Source: Thiomicrorhabdus marina
Lineage (GTDB): Bacteria > Pseudomonadota > Gammaproteobacteria > Thiomicrospirales > Thiomicrospiraceae
NCBI RefSeq assembly: GCF_017571465.1
Contig: NZ_JAGETV010000004.1
Span: 100,669-164,668, forward strand
Length of the DNA: 64,000 bases
Reading direction: 5' to 3'
Shown here: positions 52,637-61,065 of the stretch, one piece after another
Layout: every line of letters starts with the position of its first letter
How positions within the stretch are numbered: position 1 is the first letter of the stretch
Notes under the pieces: generated by a model
Seen by the model: only the letters and a program-made list of their open reading frames with translations
What the model was told of the DNA's origin: nothing
Database searches by the model: none
Translations under genes and position numbers: made by a program

Positions 52637-53485
52637 TCAATTTAGTGAGTGCAAACCATAACCGTCTAGTCGCTTAAACCAACCCTCTAACCAAGTTGAC
52701 TCCAACTGCGAGTTTGATGCTAATTTTGTTCGCAGTTTTAACGTCTGTTTTGCAGCTAGAATAAAAGCGTCTAATAGCGCTTGTTCACTTGTATTTTTCG
52801 GCATTTGCATAGCGAATAAAACCTGCAACAAACCCCATCCTTTATTCTGGTAGCGTTCTTTAGGATTTATACCTAACCCTTTGAAATTACTGTAATCAAT
52901 CAATGCAAACATTCCCCTGTCAAAAGCCATCAACTCATCAATTATAGATTGTATTTCTGCTTTTCGATTATCAGAAACCTGTGCAATTAATTCCGGTAAT
53001 TTTGACTGAAAACGATTCACAATAAATTCCGACTGCATGGCAAAAGTACTTTGCAAAAATGTCTGCCACTCTTGCATACGACCTAGCTCTTTTAAAGTAT
53101 AAAAAACCTCTCGACTCTGCCACGGGGCAACTGTAAAGTCATCGGTTGGAATTTGTGTTGTCGAGGATTGGCGCTGCACAAAGCGTAAAAAATCTGGAAA
53201 GGTCTGTTCAAATGGCGCATCAACGCCTTTAGGAAACCAAATAAAATGGCCTATACCAAGAGAAGGAAATACTTCTTTTTTACTCCAAAACAATAAGTTT
53301 TCAGGTTTAGAGGCACACTCGTTTTGGTAGATCTTTTGCGCGATCCAAGAATAGTCTGCAACCGATATCGACGGAGCTACTGGTATTGAAGTCGCACTTG
53401 CATGGGCGGCTTTACATACACTGCTTATAATCAGCAGTTGAAAAAGAAAGAGCGATGGTTTTAAGCTCCAAAAATACCGCATCAC
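52637..53485 (-). CDS. Conserved periplasmic protein, possibly lysozyme-like, unknown
   Basis: A signal peptide (about 1-29, hydrophobic stretch PSLFLFQLLIISSVCKAAHA) precedes a helical domain. The block IYQNECASKPENLLFW and SLGIGHFIWFPKGVDAPFEQTFPDFLRFV recurs in uncharacterised proteobacterial periplasmic proteins; the NE and GIGHF elements recall the catalytic and sugar-binding parts of lysozyme-like enzymes, though I cannot confirm catalysis. The C-terminal half is all-helical (NKGWGLLQVLFAM). It shares a run with the DUF1840 gene, 16 bases upstream. Confidence 0.65.
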   Translation of the reverse strand: MMRYFWSLKPSLFLFQLLIISSVCKAAHASATSIPVAPSISVADYSWIAQKIYQNECASKPENLLFWSKKEVFPSLGIGHFIWFPKGVDAPFEQTFPDFLRFVQRQSSTTQIPTDDFTVAPWQSREVFYTLKELGRMQEWQTFLQSTFAMQSEFIVNRFQSKLPELIAQVSDNRKAEIQSIIDELMAFDRGMFALIDYSNFKGLGINPKERYQNKGWGLLQVLFAMQMPKNTSEQALLDAFILAAKQTLKLRTKLASNSQLESTWLEGWFKRLDGYGLHSLN

Positions 53486-53500
53486 AAAGTTTCCTAATAT

Positions 53501-53797
53501 TTACGTTAAAGTCTTTTCCCAGATAACGTATTCTTTATTTTTTATCGCGGCTTTAAGCAAGTCAAGCAGAGGTCCAGCACGATGGGAGACACTGACTGAA
53601 TCGTTATCCCAGTTATCACCGCTCTGCACACTTGCTGATGAAACAGCCTTTGTTAGATTATTAAAGGCCAGTTCCATCTCTTCATCCGTAAGTGCACCTG
53701 GCACAACTTCACTGTGTCCCATTAAATTGATAAGACTCAGTGCGACATTATCAAAATAGCTAACTTCTGGATAATCTTTAGTTTTAAAAACAATCAT
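53501..53797 (-). CDS. DUF1840-family protein
   Basis: The 98-residue protein opens MIVFKTKDYPEVSYFDNVAL and continues SLINLMGHSEVVPGALTDEEMELAFNNL, then a closing SVSHRAGPLLDLLKAAI...YVIWEK. The MGHS.VPGA block and the RA.PL end are the hallmarks of DUF1840, a proteobacterial family of unknown role. No signal peptide; one cytosolic domain. It precedes the periplasmic protein gene by 15 bases and so may share its transcript. Confidence 0.85.
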   Translation of the reverse strand: MIVFKTKDYPEVSYFDNVALSLINLMGHSEVVPGALTDEEMELAFNNLTKAVSSASVQSGDNWDNDSVSVSHRAGPLLDLLKAAIKNKEYVIWEKTLT

Positions 53798-53840
53798 TTA
53801 CGGATTCCTTAGTAAGCAGTTTGTAAACTAACCGAATATA

Positions 53841-53876
53841 AAAAAAGCGAAGTGGAATTCCAACTTCGCTTTTATT
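53841..53876. terminator. Bidirectional terminator after ferredoxin gene
   Basis: AGCGAAGT (53846-53853) pairs with ACTTCGCT (53863-53870), with A-run before and T-run after. It lies just past the minus-strand ferredoxin stop. Confidence 0.88.
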
Positions 53877-53887
53877 TTAGACAAATT

Positions 53888-54145
53888 TTAAATTTTGTCT
53901 TCGTTAACCAGGTTAACGAATTTTTCATACAGTGTATCGTGATCTTCGACTCGATCTGGGTCTTTGATAATTACATCAATCGGGCAAACGCTCATGCACG
54001 TTGGTGTGTCATAAAATCCGACGCACTCAGTACATAGATCAGGATTGATTTCATAAATCTTCTCACCCATCGAGATTGCAGTATTCGGACACTCCGGATC
54101 GCACATATCGCAGTTAATACAGCCGTCTAAAATTTTTAATGCCAT
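53888..54145 (-). CDS. yfhL: YfhL-family 4Fe-4S dicluster ferredoxin
   Basis: The 85-residue protein has two cluster motifs: CINCDMCDPECP (about 9-20) and CTECVGFYDTPTCMSVCP (about 38-55), the second with an 8-residue insertion between the cysteine pairs, as in Allochromatium-type ferredoxins and YfhL. C-terminal helix KDPDRVEDHDTLYEKF is also typical. It carries electrons for a reductase or hydroxylase. It lies right after trhP (about 150 bases), which is worth noting because tRNA uridine hydroxylation needs iron-sulfur chemistry. Confidence 0.92.
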   Translation of the reverse strand: MALKILDGCINCDMCDPECPNTAISMGEKIYEINPDLCTECVGFYDTPTCMSVCPIDVIIKDPDRVEDHDTLYEKFVNLVNEDKI

Positions 54146-54206
54146 ATTAATTCTTCCTTCGCTTAAAAGCAGAATTAATCACGTTATGAGAATACTGAAA
54201 TCAAGG

Positions 54207-54267
54207 CAAAAACAGCCTAGAAAGCGCAGTTTACAACGAGTAAATGGGCATTTTAAGACTGTTTTTA
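54207..54267. repeat. Imperfect 60-bp palindrome between trhP and yfhL
   Basis: An outer AAAACAG (54209-54215) faces CTGTTTT (54260-54266), and an inner GTTTAC (54229-54234) faces GTAAAT (54240-54245) across AACGA. It looks like a dispersed intergenic palindrome of the type seen in other gammaproteobacteria, but the family was not checked. It would fold into a hairpin in RNA on either strand. Confidence 0.45.
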
Positions 54268-54295
54268 ACAAAAAGTTCAGTGTTCGCAGTAGTGA

Positions 54296-55834
54296 TTAGC
54301 TCGCTTTTTTCGCTGCTGCCGCTGCACGATTCGCTTCGTCGATTTTGTTCTGCTCGTCTTTTGCTTTCTTAGCCGCGGCATCGCGTTTAACGTCACCACC
54401 CCAAGATTCATTACGCATAACCAGACAGTATTTTAAAGTCTCTTCATCTAAATCTTTAAATGGGTTTGGAATACGTACCACCCAACCAGAGCCTTTGGCG
54501 CAATCTACAACTTCATCATGGTGCGTCTGCATATGGTCTAGAACCATTGAAACATTACCGGCTGGTGACATGATTTCGATTGAATCGCCAACACAGAATT
54601 TGTTTTTCACATCCACTTCTAGCATTGAACGACCATCACGCTCAATGACATCTACTACTTCCCCCACGAAACGCTGACGTTCAGATTTTGAAACGCCATA
54701 TTCATAGTTTTGGTATTCAGAATGCACGTGACGACGAAGGAAACCTTCGGTATAACCACGACTTGCTAGACTCTCAAGGTCTTCCAGCAAAGTACGGTCA
54801 AACTCTTTACCTTCCAATGCATCATCAATCGCTTTACGGTAAACCTGAGCGGTACGCGCCACATAGTAATGCGACTTAGTACGCCCTTCGATTTTCAAAG
54901 AGTGAACACCCATATCAACCAGTTCAGGAATCAACTCAACCGCACGCAGGTCTTTTGAGTTCATGATGTAGGTACCGTGTTCGTCTTCAAACGCTGGCAT
55001 CAATTCACCCGGACGCCCTTCTTCTTCAAGCAGCATCGCTTGGTCAGTGGTTTCACCTTCACCAAGAGTCGGACTGTAAGTTGTGGTTTCTGGCGCCGGA
55101 CGGTCAGTCGTACCGGTTAAATCGGTAATGTTTTCAACATTGATTTTCGGCGTACCGACTAACTCGCCGGTTTCGTCTTCTTTCGCTTCGTAGGTGTTGT
55201 AGTTCCAACGGCAAGCATTGGTGCAAGTCCCTTGGTTAGCATCACGTTTATTGATGTAACCAGACAGTAGACAACGACCTGAATAGGCGATACACAAAGC
55301 ACCGTGCACAAATACTTCAAGTTCCATCTCTGGAACTTTTTCACGGATTTCACGAATTTCGGCAATCGATAGTTCACGTGACAAAACAACACGACGCACA
55401 CCGTTGTCATACCAGAATTTAACCGTTGCCCAGTTAACCGCATTCGACTGAACCGATAGGTGAATTTCTTGTTCAGGATATTGGGCGTGAACCATTGCAA
55501 TCAAACCCGGATCAGACATAATCAGCGCATCCGGCTTCATGTCGATAATTGGTTTGATGTCTTTCATGTAGGTATTAACTTTTGAGTTATGCGCAGCGAT
55601 ATTCGACACCACATAGAACTTTTTACCCAGTTCATGGGCGCGAGCAATCCCTTTCGCTAAATTCTCTTCGTTAAACTCATTGTTACGCACACGCAGGCTG
55701 TAACGAGGTTGACCGGCATAAACCGCATCCGCGCCATAAGCGAACGCATATTCCATATTTTTCAGCGTTCCCGCTGGTGAAAGAAGTTCAGAAACAACGT
55801 TGACTGAACCTGCATTTTGAGTCTCTGCTTGCAA
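54296..55834 (-). CDS. trhP: tRNA 5-hydroxyuridine synthase, peptidase U32 family (YegQ)
   Basis: TrhP, with prephenate as donor, helps make 5-hydroxyuridine at tRNA position 34. The U32 barrel opens ELLSPAGTLKNMEYAFAYGADAVYAGQPRY, has MSDPGLIAMVHAQYP and IHLSVQSNAVN, and then the cysteine region VFVHGALCIAYSGRCLLSGY with GTCTNACRW, which binds an iron-sulfur cluster. KIEGRTKSHYYVA and the C-terminal beta-rich tail with FVGEVVDV are typical. Longer than E. coli YegQ by an acidic insert near 220-280 and a charged, alanine-rich C-terminus. yfhL follows. Confidence 0.9.
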   Translation of the reverse strand: MQAETQNAGSVNVVSELLSPAGTLKNMEYAFAYGADAVYAGQPRYSLRVRNNEFNEENLAKGIARAHELGKKFYVVSNIAAHNSKVNTYMKDIKPIIDMKPDALIMSDPGLIAMVHAQYPEQEIHLSVQSNAVNWATVKFWYDNGVRRVVLSRELSIAEIREIREKVPEMELEVFVHGALCIAYSGRCLLSGYINKRDANQGTCTNACRWNYNTYEAKEDETGELVGTPKINVENITDLTGTTDRPAPETTTYSPTLGEGETTDQAMLLEEEGRPGELMPAFEDEHGTYIMNSKDLRAVELIPELVDMGVHSLKIEGRTKSHYYVARTAQVYRKAIDDALEGKEFDRTLLEDLESLASRGYTEGFLRRHVHSEYQNYEYGVSKSERQRFVGEVVDVIERDGRSMLEVDVKNKFCVGDSIEIMSPAGNVSMVLDHMQTHHDEVVDCAKGSGWVVRIPNPFKDLDEETLKYCLVMRNESWGGDVKRDAAAKKAKDEQNKIDEANRAAAAAKKAS

Positions 55835-55911
55835 GGCAAATCTCCTACATGAACATAATTAAAAAAGAACCCAATATTTTACAGGAATTTTAGAGTTTAC
55901 GCATGAGAATA

Positions 55912-56442
55912 TTAGGATTCATTAAACAAGTATGCTGACAATTTTTCTTTCCATAACAAAGCTTTAGCCTCAATTGTTAATCGAGCGTTTGCCGGACTGG
56001 TAGAAGTTAAAGTATCGAATTTAAGATTTTCAGGAAGGACTTGTTGTTTCTGTACATACTGTTTAAAAAGTTTCGCTGCTGGTTGACCGTTGAAAAACAC
56101 GGCTTGAATGCTTGGATATTGTTTGAAAATGGCGTCAAAATCATTCGCTACCGGTACTTTAATCGCACTGTCCAAACTGCCTTCACGTTCGCAAGCAGCC
56201 AACACATCCCACAATAAAATTCCAAGTTCATTACAAGCATTACGTTTATCTTGCTCTGTCGGCAAGTCACGACCGATTAGGCTTTCAATAATCGGCCAGA
56301 AGGCATTGCGAGGGTGCGCATAATAAAACGCATCCTCTAGCGATTTAACACTTGGCATGGTGCCAAGAATCATTATCTTCGGTTTATCGGCAATGATAGG
56401 AGCAAAGCCGTTTATCTGTTTATTGTCATAGAGATTAGGCAT
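55912..56442 (-). CDS. Family 6 uracil-DNA glycosylase superfamily (hypoxanthine-DNA glycosylase)
   Basis: The chain reads FAPIIADKPKIMILGTMPS, then LEDAFYYAHPRNAFWPII, and AVFFNGQPAAKLF, with TSTSPANA near the C-terminus. GTMPS (motif I), YYAHPRNAFW and the SPANA-type motif II match the HDG branch of the uracil-DNA glycosylase superfamily, which removes hypoxanthine (deaminated adenine). The 176-residue length is right. Overlaps the Tus-like gene by 8 bases, so the two are coupled. Confidence 0.88.
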   Translation of the reverse strand: MPNLYDNKQINGFAPIIADKPKIMILGTMPSVKSLEDAFYYAHPRNAFWPIIESLIGRDLPTEQDKRNACNELGILLWDVLAACEREGSLDSAIKVPVANDFDAIFKQYPSIQAVFFNGQPAAKLFKQYVQKQQVLPENLKFDTLTSTSPANARLTIEAKALLWKEKLSAYLFNES

Positions 56443-57265
56443 AGTAAAGGTTTAATCCTTCATACAATCTTTGCCATTGCTTTTTGTCTTTACGGGGTGC
56501 ACGCGTTTTAACTTGCGCTGTTGGTTGTAGCGGAATTTCCTGTTGCGGAAGTTGCGGCATCGTCTCCTGCATTAAAAACAATGGCGAGTGGACTTTTTTC
56601 GCGATTGGTTTGTCGGCTTCAAATTTAATATTGGCTTGCAAATGTGGCGCAATTTGCCTTTGATACAAAAATTCGACATCCCCTAAACTCGCCACTTTAT
56701 GAATTAGATCTTGTTGAATTTTAAGATTTTCAATTTGCTCTTCGATATGTTTAATCGCGCCCTGCACACTGAGCTTTACATTAGCCGTTTCTTTAAATAC
56801 CCATGAAAATTTCACTTCGATAACCGGTTCATACAGACAACGAAAATCACGATACAGTTGCAGCAAGCTAATTGAATGCGGGTGAATTACCTGTTTTACC
56901 AAACTGAGATAAGGACTACGTCCGAGTGTTTTCTTGGCAAATTGCATACGCTGTTTAAAAAGTAACTTACTGGCGTTAATGCGTTCAACCTTTCGGATAA
57001 AATCCTCATCCGCCAAGATAATTCCCGGCAGAAGCGTGGTTTCTTTACCATCTTGATCCGGCTGAAAATAAATCTGCGTTAAATGCTCAGCTGTCTGACG
57101 CACTTTTTCTTTGGTTTTGCTCTGCCAAGTTTCCGGTAACCAGATTTGTTCAGCACAAAGTGACAACATCAAATTCCTGAAATCACTCAACTCCCCTAGC
57201 AGGCTATGTAGTTCGGACTGAATTCTTTCAGGACTGATATCGTTGTTGTTGAATTGTTGGCTCAT
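56435..57265 (-). CDS. tus: Tus-like replication-terminus binding protein
   Basis: Tus binds Ter sites and stops replisomes coming from one side. In this 276-residue protein the block LLPGIILADEDFIRKVERINASK (about 78-100) resembles LPG....L...I..IN.LK of Tus, and IHPHSISLLQLYRDFRCLYEP (about 127-147) resembles HLPGLITLNAYRTL. With the YR aligned, His128 falls on the place of E. coli His144, the residue that pairs with a flipped cytosine at the lock. FSWVFKETANVKL (about 153-165) resembles RFGWANKHIIKNL. Known outside enterobacteria only in scattered genomes. Coupled to the glycosylase gene. Identification rests on by-eye comparison. Confidence 0.7.
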   Translation of the reverse strand: MSQQFNNNDISPERIQSELHSLLGELSDFRNLMLSLCAEQIWLPETWQSKTKEKVRQTAEHLTQIYFQPDQDGKETTLLPGIILADEDFIRKVERINASKLLFKQRMQFAKKTLGRSPYLSLVKQVIHPHSISLLQLYRDFRCLYEPVIEVKFSWVFKETANVKLSVQGAIKHIEEQIENLKIQQDLIHKVASLGDVEFLYQRQIAPHLQANIKFEADKPIAKKVHSPLFLMQETMPQLPQQEIPLQPTAQVKTRAPRKDKKQWQRLYEGLNLYYA

Positions 57266-57396
57266 TGTTTATTTTTAATTACCCATATTATTAGAATTAA
57301 GGCAAAGCCTTTTAGCAATCTTCTATTGACCATTGTATGATGGGGTAAAAATGATTGAAAACATTTTTGGATAATTTATTCAGCAGGATTTACGCG

Positions 57397-58062
57397 CTAG
57401 TCGATAAAAGTTGTAAACGATTCAATTTCTGCGCGTGATGGCTTGAGTTGGTTTACCGTCGCTTCCGTATCTGCATATCCCAATGCAATACCGCAGATAA
57501 AATGTTGCGTTGCATCTACCTTGAAGAAATTACGAAGAATATCTGGATATTCGGCTAAAGCCGCTTGCGGGCAAGTCGAAAAACTAAGTTCCTCGGCCAT
57601 AAGCATGATTGACTGTAGGAACATCCCGTAATCCAAATAGGAACCTGTTTTTAGCGAACTGTCGATACTGAAAATCAACATACATGGTGCATCAAATGCA
57701 AGATAGTTTCTTCCCCACTGCTTTACTCGTGCATCCTTATTGTCACGCGCAATATTCAATAGCGAAAACATTTCCATACCAAGAGCGACTCGACGTTGCT
57801 TAAAAGGTGCTTTCCACTCACAGGGATAATATGAATAGTCCATGTTTTGTGTTTTTCCCGATTCAAAAGCAGATAACAATAAATTACTTAATTGCTGCTT
57901 GGCTTGGCCTGCTACAACATAAACTTGCCACGGTTGCATATTGACACCGGATGGCGACCATTTGGCATGTTCAAGAATTTGGGTAATTTTTTCACGCTCT
58001 ACCGTTTTAGGTAAAAAAGCACGCGTTGAACGACGTTGCAATAAGGCTTGACTGACTTTCAC
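57397..58062 (-). CDS. Nitroreductase-family protein
   Basis: A flavin enzyme of the NfsB/NfnB-like fold: ALLQRRSTRAFLPKTVEREKI (FMN-binding arginines), HAKWSPSGVNMQPWQVYVVAG, and C-terminal HFICGIALGYADTEATVNQLKPSR. It uses NAD(P)H to reduce nitro compounds, quinones or similar substrates; the true substrate is unknown. Monocistronic between the Tus-like gene and rimO, with rimO's terminator just upstream of it. Confidence 0.9.
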   Translation of the reverse strand: MKVSQALLQRRSTRAFLPKTVEREKITQILEHAKWSPSGVNMQPWQVYVVAGQAKQQLSNLLLSAFESGKTQNMDYSYYPCEWKAPFKQRRVALGMEMFSLLNIARDNKDARVKQWGRNYLAFDAPCMLIFSIDSSLKTGSYLDYGMFLQSIMLMAEELSFSTCPQAALAEYPDILRNFFKVDATQHFICGIALGYADTEATVNQLKPSRAEIESFTTFID

Positions 58063-58089
58063 TTATTCTCTCCAAGCTATTGAAAGACA

Positions 58090-58113
58090 ATAAAAAACCC
58101 GCCGAAGCGGGTC
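58090..58113 (-). terminator. Terminator after rimO
   Basis: On the minus strand ACCCGC (58112-58107) pairs with GCGGGT (58102-58097) across TTCG, followed by six T residues. It lies 16 bases past the rimO stop. Confidence 0.9.
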
Positions 58114-58128
58114 TTGAAAAACACGGGG

Positions 58129-59505
58129 CTAACCGAGTTCAACAAAGGACGTTTCTTTATCGGTTTCAAATTCAACAATCGGCTCGGCCCATAAATCATA
58201 CTCATCAGCCGCAACAATTTTGACCTGCACAAATTGCCCCGGTTGAAGGTGAAAGCCGTCGGCAATAAAAACCATACCGTCGATTTCCGGAGCATCCGCC
58301 ATTGAACGCGCCACCGCACCTTGATCGTCAATTTCATCAACAAGAACTTGCATCACTTGCCCGACTTTGGCTTGCATCTTATTGGCAGAAATACGCTGTT
58401 GAGTTTCCATAAAACGCTCCCAACGGTCTTGCTTGATCTCGTCCGGTACTTGCTCGGCGATCTCATTCGCAGTAGCACCTTCAACCGGCGAGTATTGGAA
58501 ACAACCAACACGGTCAAGCTGGGCTTCTTCTAAGAAATCCAATAGGTCTTGGAACTCTTCTTCAGTCTCACCCGGGAAGCCAACAATAAATGTCGAGCGA
58601 ATTGTCAGATTAGGTACTTGTTCACGCCATTTTTTGATTCGTTCTAATGTTTTATCAATATTTCCTGGACGCTTCATCGCTTTGAGCACACGCGGATTAG
58701 CATGCTGAAGCGGCATATCCAGATAAGGCAGAATTTTACCTTCCGCCATTAATGGAATCACTTCTTCAACATTCGGATATGGGTAAACGTAATGTAGACG
58801 AACCCAGAAATTCTCGACGCCGCCTAATTCGCCCAAGGCTTCTGATAACCCAACCATAGAGGTTTTAGTTGGACGGCCATCGGCAAATTCGGTTTTGTAT
58901 TTGACATCGACACCGTAAGCGGCAGTATCTTGAGAAACCACCAACAGCTCTTTAACGCCGGCTTCTTTTAAACGTTTTGCTTCTGCAATCACATCAGCAA
59001 CCGGACGACTGACCAAATCACCACGCATCGACGGGATAATACAGAAAGTACAACGGTGGTTACAGCCTTCAGAAATTTTCAGGTACGCGAAATGTTTCGG
59101 CGTTAGCTTAATGCCTTGCGGCGGGACTAAATCAACAAATGGGTTATGTTTTGGTGGTGCGATAACATCATGCACCGCCGAGACCACTTCTTCATAGGCC
59201 GCAGGACCGGATACTGCAAGAACTTTTGGATGTACCTGGGTAATGACATCGTCCTTAGCGCCTAAACAACCCGTAACAATTACCTTGCCGTTTTCTTCTA
59301 ACGCTTCACCGATGGTATCAAGAGACTCTTGTACCGCGCTATCAATAAACCCGCAAGTATTAACAATAACGGTATCTGCATCTTCATAAGAGTTGGTGAG
59401 GTTATACCCTTCAGTACGAAGTTGGGTCAGAATTCGCTCGGTATCGACTGTCGCTTTAGGGCAACCAAGACTAATAACACCGACGGTAGGCTGTTGTTTT
59501 GACAT
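58129..59505 (-). CDS. rimO: Ribosomal protein S12 methylthiotransferase RimO
   Basis: A radical SAM enzyme that adds a methylthio group to an aspartate of ribosomal protein S12. The N-terminal UPF0004 domain opens [19 protein letters not shown] with NTCGFIDSA and [10 protein letters not shown] for one cluster; the radical SAM domain has [17 protein letters not shown]; the C-terminal TRAM domain is near 390-455. The GCPK..VD start and the 458-residue length separate it from MiaB. It lies alone with its own terminator. Confidence 0.95.
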   Translation of the reverse strand: MSKQQPTVGVISLGCPKATVDTERILTQLRTEGYNLTNSYEDADTVIVNTCGFIDSAVQESLDTIGEALEENGKVIVTGCLGAKDDVITQVHPKVLAVSGPAAYEEVVSAVHDVIAPPKHNPFVDLVPPQGIKLTPKHFAYLKISEGCNHRCTFCIIPSMRGDLVSRPVADVIAEAKRLKEAGVKELLVVSQDTAAYGVDVKYKTEFADGRPTKTSMVGLSEALGELGGVENFWVRLHYVYPYPNVEEVIPLMAEGKILPYLDMPLQHANPRVLKAMKRPGNIDKTLERIKKWREQVPNLTIRSTFIVGFPGETEEEFQDLLDFLEEAQLDRVGCFQYSPVEGATANEIAEQVPDEIKQDRWERFMETQQRISANKMQAKVGQVMQVLVDEIDDQGAVARSMADAPEIDGMVFIADGFHLQPGQFVQVKIVAADEYDLWAEPIVEFETDKETSFVELG

Positions 59506-59600
59506 AAAAATGCACTCGCTAAAATTGGGCTTTTGATAATTGAGCGTATTTTAACGAATTAACGAGCGACTTGTATTGGAAACCGTAAACTGATGACGAT

Positions 59601-59864
59601 TTATTGATTAGTGATTTTGGGGAATGAAACCAATTCAATTTCTTGCTTGACCGATGAGTACACAGTTTGACCACAAAGTTGATGCAATGAGCAGTGACTG
59701 CAACTTTCCGGCTTACAACTTTCCAAACATAAAGTACGTACAATCTGTTTGCTTTCATCGTTTAAGCACTGTAAGTCTTTTGGTTTAAGTTGACCCCCCT
59801 TAAACAACTGTTGCAGTAATTCCTTAGGTAGAGCGACCTGCACCATCTCTTTATTACTGTTCAT
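59601..59864 (-). CDS. Small cysteine-rich protein, unknown function
   Basis: The 87-residue protein has a cysteine-dense centre, RTLCLESCKPESCSHCSLHQLC (about 43-64), with five cysteines and a C-x3-C-x4-C-x2-C-x5-C spacing that could bind zinc or an iron-sulfur cluster. A further cysteine at about 33 (LQCLND) and no signal peptide. The amphipathic N-terminal KELLQQLFKGGQLKPKDL may form a helical hairpin. I do not recognise a family. It is monocistronic between rimO and hemJ. Confidence 0.6.
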   Translation of the reverse strand: MNSNKEMVQVALPKELLQQLFKGGQLKPKDLQCLNDESKQIVRTLCLESCKPESCSHCSLHQLCGQTVYSSVKQEIELVSFPKITNQ

Positions 59865-59950
59865 CTCCTGCTCTCCAAATAATAATCAATAACTTAGTCA
59901 TCATAACTTCACAGTAATGCTAATGCAAATTGTTATCACTTAATATATAA

Positions 59951-59981
59951 AAAGCAAAAAGCCGCTCTTAAAAGCGGCTTA
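59951..59981 (-). terminator. Terminator after hemJ
   Basis: On the minus strand AAGCCGCT (59980-59973) pairs with AGCGGCTT (59966-59959), followed by T residues. It lies about 20 bases past the hemJ stop. Confidence 0.9.
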
Positions 59982-59999
59982 CTTGATTTGGTAAACACC

Positions 60000-60422
60000 C
60001 TAAAAAGGCTTAATCACAACTAAAATCAAAATGATGGTTACTAAGACCAATGGAATTTCATTCGCCCAACGGTAGTAGACGCCCGAATGATCTAGGTGCC
60101 CTTGCTGCATTTCTAACATGCGCTTTTTCGCCCACAGATGGTAAACCAGCATGAGTACAACAAAAACAATCTTAGCGTGTAGCCAACCCATACCGGCGGC
60201 AATCGGGAAATATGCCAACCACAACCAGATACCGGTACCAATCGCCAGCATCATCATAATAGTCATAAATTTATACAGCTTCTCGGCCATAATTGCTAAG
60301 CGAGCCACGTCTTGGCCAGCTTCTTTACCTTCGACAAAATGCACAAAAATACGTGGCAGGTAAAATATCCCAGCCATCCATGACATCATAAACAGGATAT
60401 GAAAAGTCTTAAGCCATAACAT
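60000..60422 (-). CDS. hemJ: Protoporphyrinogen IX oxidase HemJ (CopD family)
   Basis: An inner-membrane enzyme that oxidises protoporphyrinogen IX to protoporphyrin in haem synthesis. Four transmembrane helices; the first (LKTFHILFMMSWMAGIFYLPRIFV) carries the conserved histidine His8, and W, R and lysine residues of HemJ. HAKIVFVVLMLVYHLWAKKR is the third helix with further conserved histidines. The 140-residue length is right. It may share a divergent control region with slyD. Confidence 0.9.
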   Translation of the reverse strand: MLWLKTFHILFMMSWMAGIFYLPRIFVHFVEGKEAGQDVARLAIMAEKLYKFMTIMMMLAIGTGIWLWLAYFPIAAGMGWLHAKIVFVVLMLVYHLWAKKRMLEMQQGHLDHSGVYYRWANEIPLVLVTIILILVVIKPF

Positions 60423-60511
60423 TCAATTTTCTCCTTAGATTAGCAATTACAAAATGAATCTGTATCATAAAGCCTTTAAAGAATTTTTTTATAAATAACT
60501 TGGAAGAAGCA

Positions 60512-60994
60512 ATGGAACTTACTAAAGACATCGTCGGCCTATTTGAATACAAACTAAGTAATGCAGAAGGTGAAACACTTGATGAATCAAATGGCAACCC
60601 GCTAGCCTATCTTCACGGCCACGGCAATATCATTCCAGGTCTAGAAGCTCAAATGGAAGGTAAAAAAGTTGGCGATAAATTTACTGCAGAAGTTGCTGCA
60701 GCTGACGGTTATGGCGTACGTGTTGAGCAATTAGTACAAGAAGTACCAATGGCAATGTTCCAAGGCGTAGATAACATTGAAGTTGGAATGCGTTTTGAAG
60801 CACAGTCTGAGCATGGCACTCACTCCGTTGAAGTGACTAAAGTTGACGGTGAGAATGTAACCGTTGATGGTAACCACCCTCTAGCAGGCGTTGATTTGAC
60901 TTTTGAAATCGAAATCACCGGTGTTCGCGCAGCGACTGAAGACGAAATTGCTCACGGCCACGCTCACGGTCCGGGCGGTCACCACCATCACTGA
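60512..60994 (+). CDS. slyD: FKBP-type peptidyl-prolyl isomerase SlyD
   Basis: A cytosolic prolyl isomerase, chaperone and nickel-binding protein. The FKBP half has GNPLAYLHGHGNIIPGLEAQMEGKKVGD and the insert-in-flap domain between about 70 and 125 (VQEVPMAMFQGVDNIEVGMRFE). The C-terminus is histidine-rich (HGHAHGPGGHHHH), which binds nickel and other metals. GGAAGAAG precedes ATG 60512; the TTG at 60500 is not needed. Length 160 is standard for SlyD. Confidence 0.95.
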   Translation: MELTKDIVGLFEYKLSNAEGETLDESNGNPLAYLHGHGNIIPGLEAQMEGKKVGDKFTAEVAAADGYGVRVEQLVQEVPMAMFQGVDNIEVGMRFEAQSEHGTHSVEVTKVDGENVTVDGNHPLAGVDLTFEIEITGVRAATEDEIAHGHAHGPGGHHHH

Positions 60995-61013
60995 GCCAAA
61001 CAGCTTAATCACA

Positions 61014-61040
61014 CAAAAAAACCGCATCTGCGGTTTTTTT
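61014..61040 (+). terminator. Terminator after slyD
   Basis: AAAAAACCGCA and TGCGGTTTTTT pair across a two-base loop (61014-61037), followed by T residues; a near-perfect bidirectional structure. Confidence 0.92.
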
Positions 61041-61065
61041 ATTTTACAGGCGATGAAATCAATAC

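Noticed and set aside
57407..57420. Ter site for the Tus-like protein
   Set aside because: Only 8 of 12 core bases match by eye, and it is inside a coding end.
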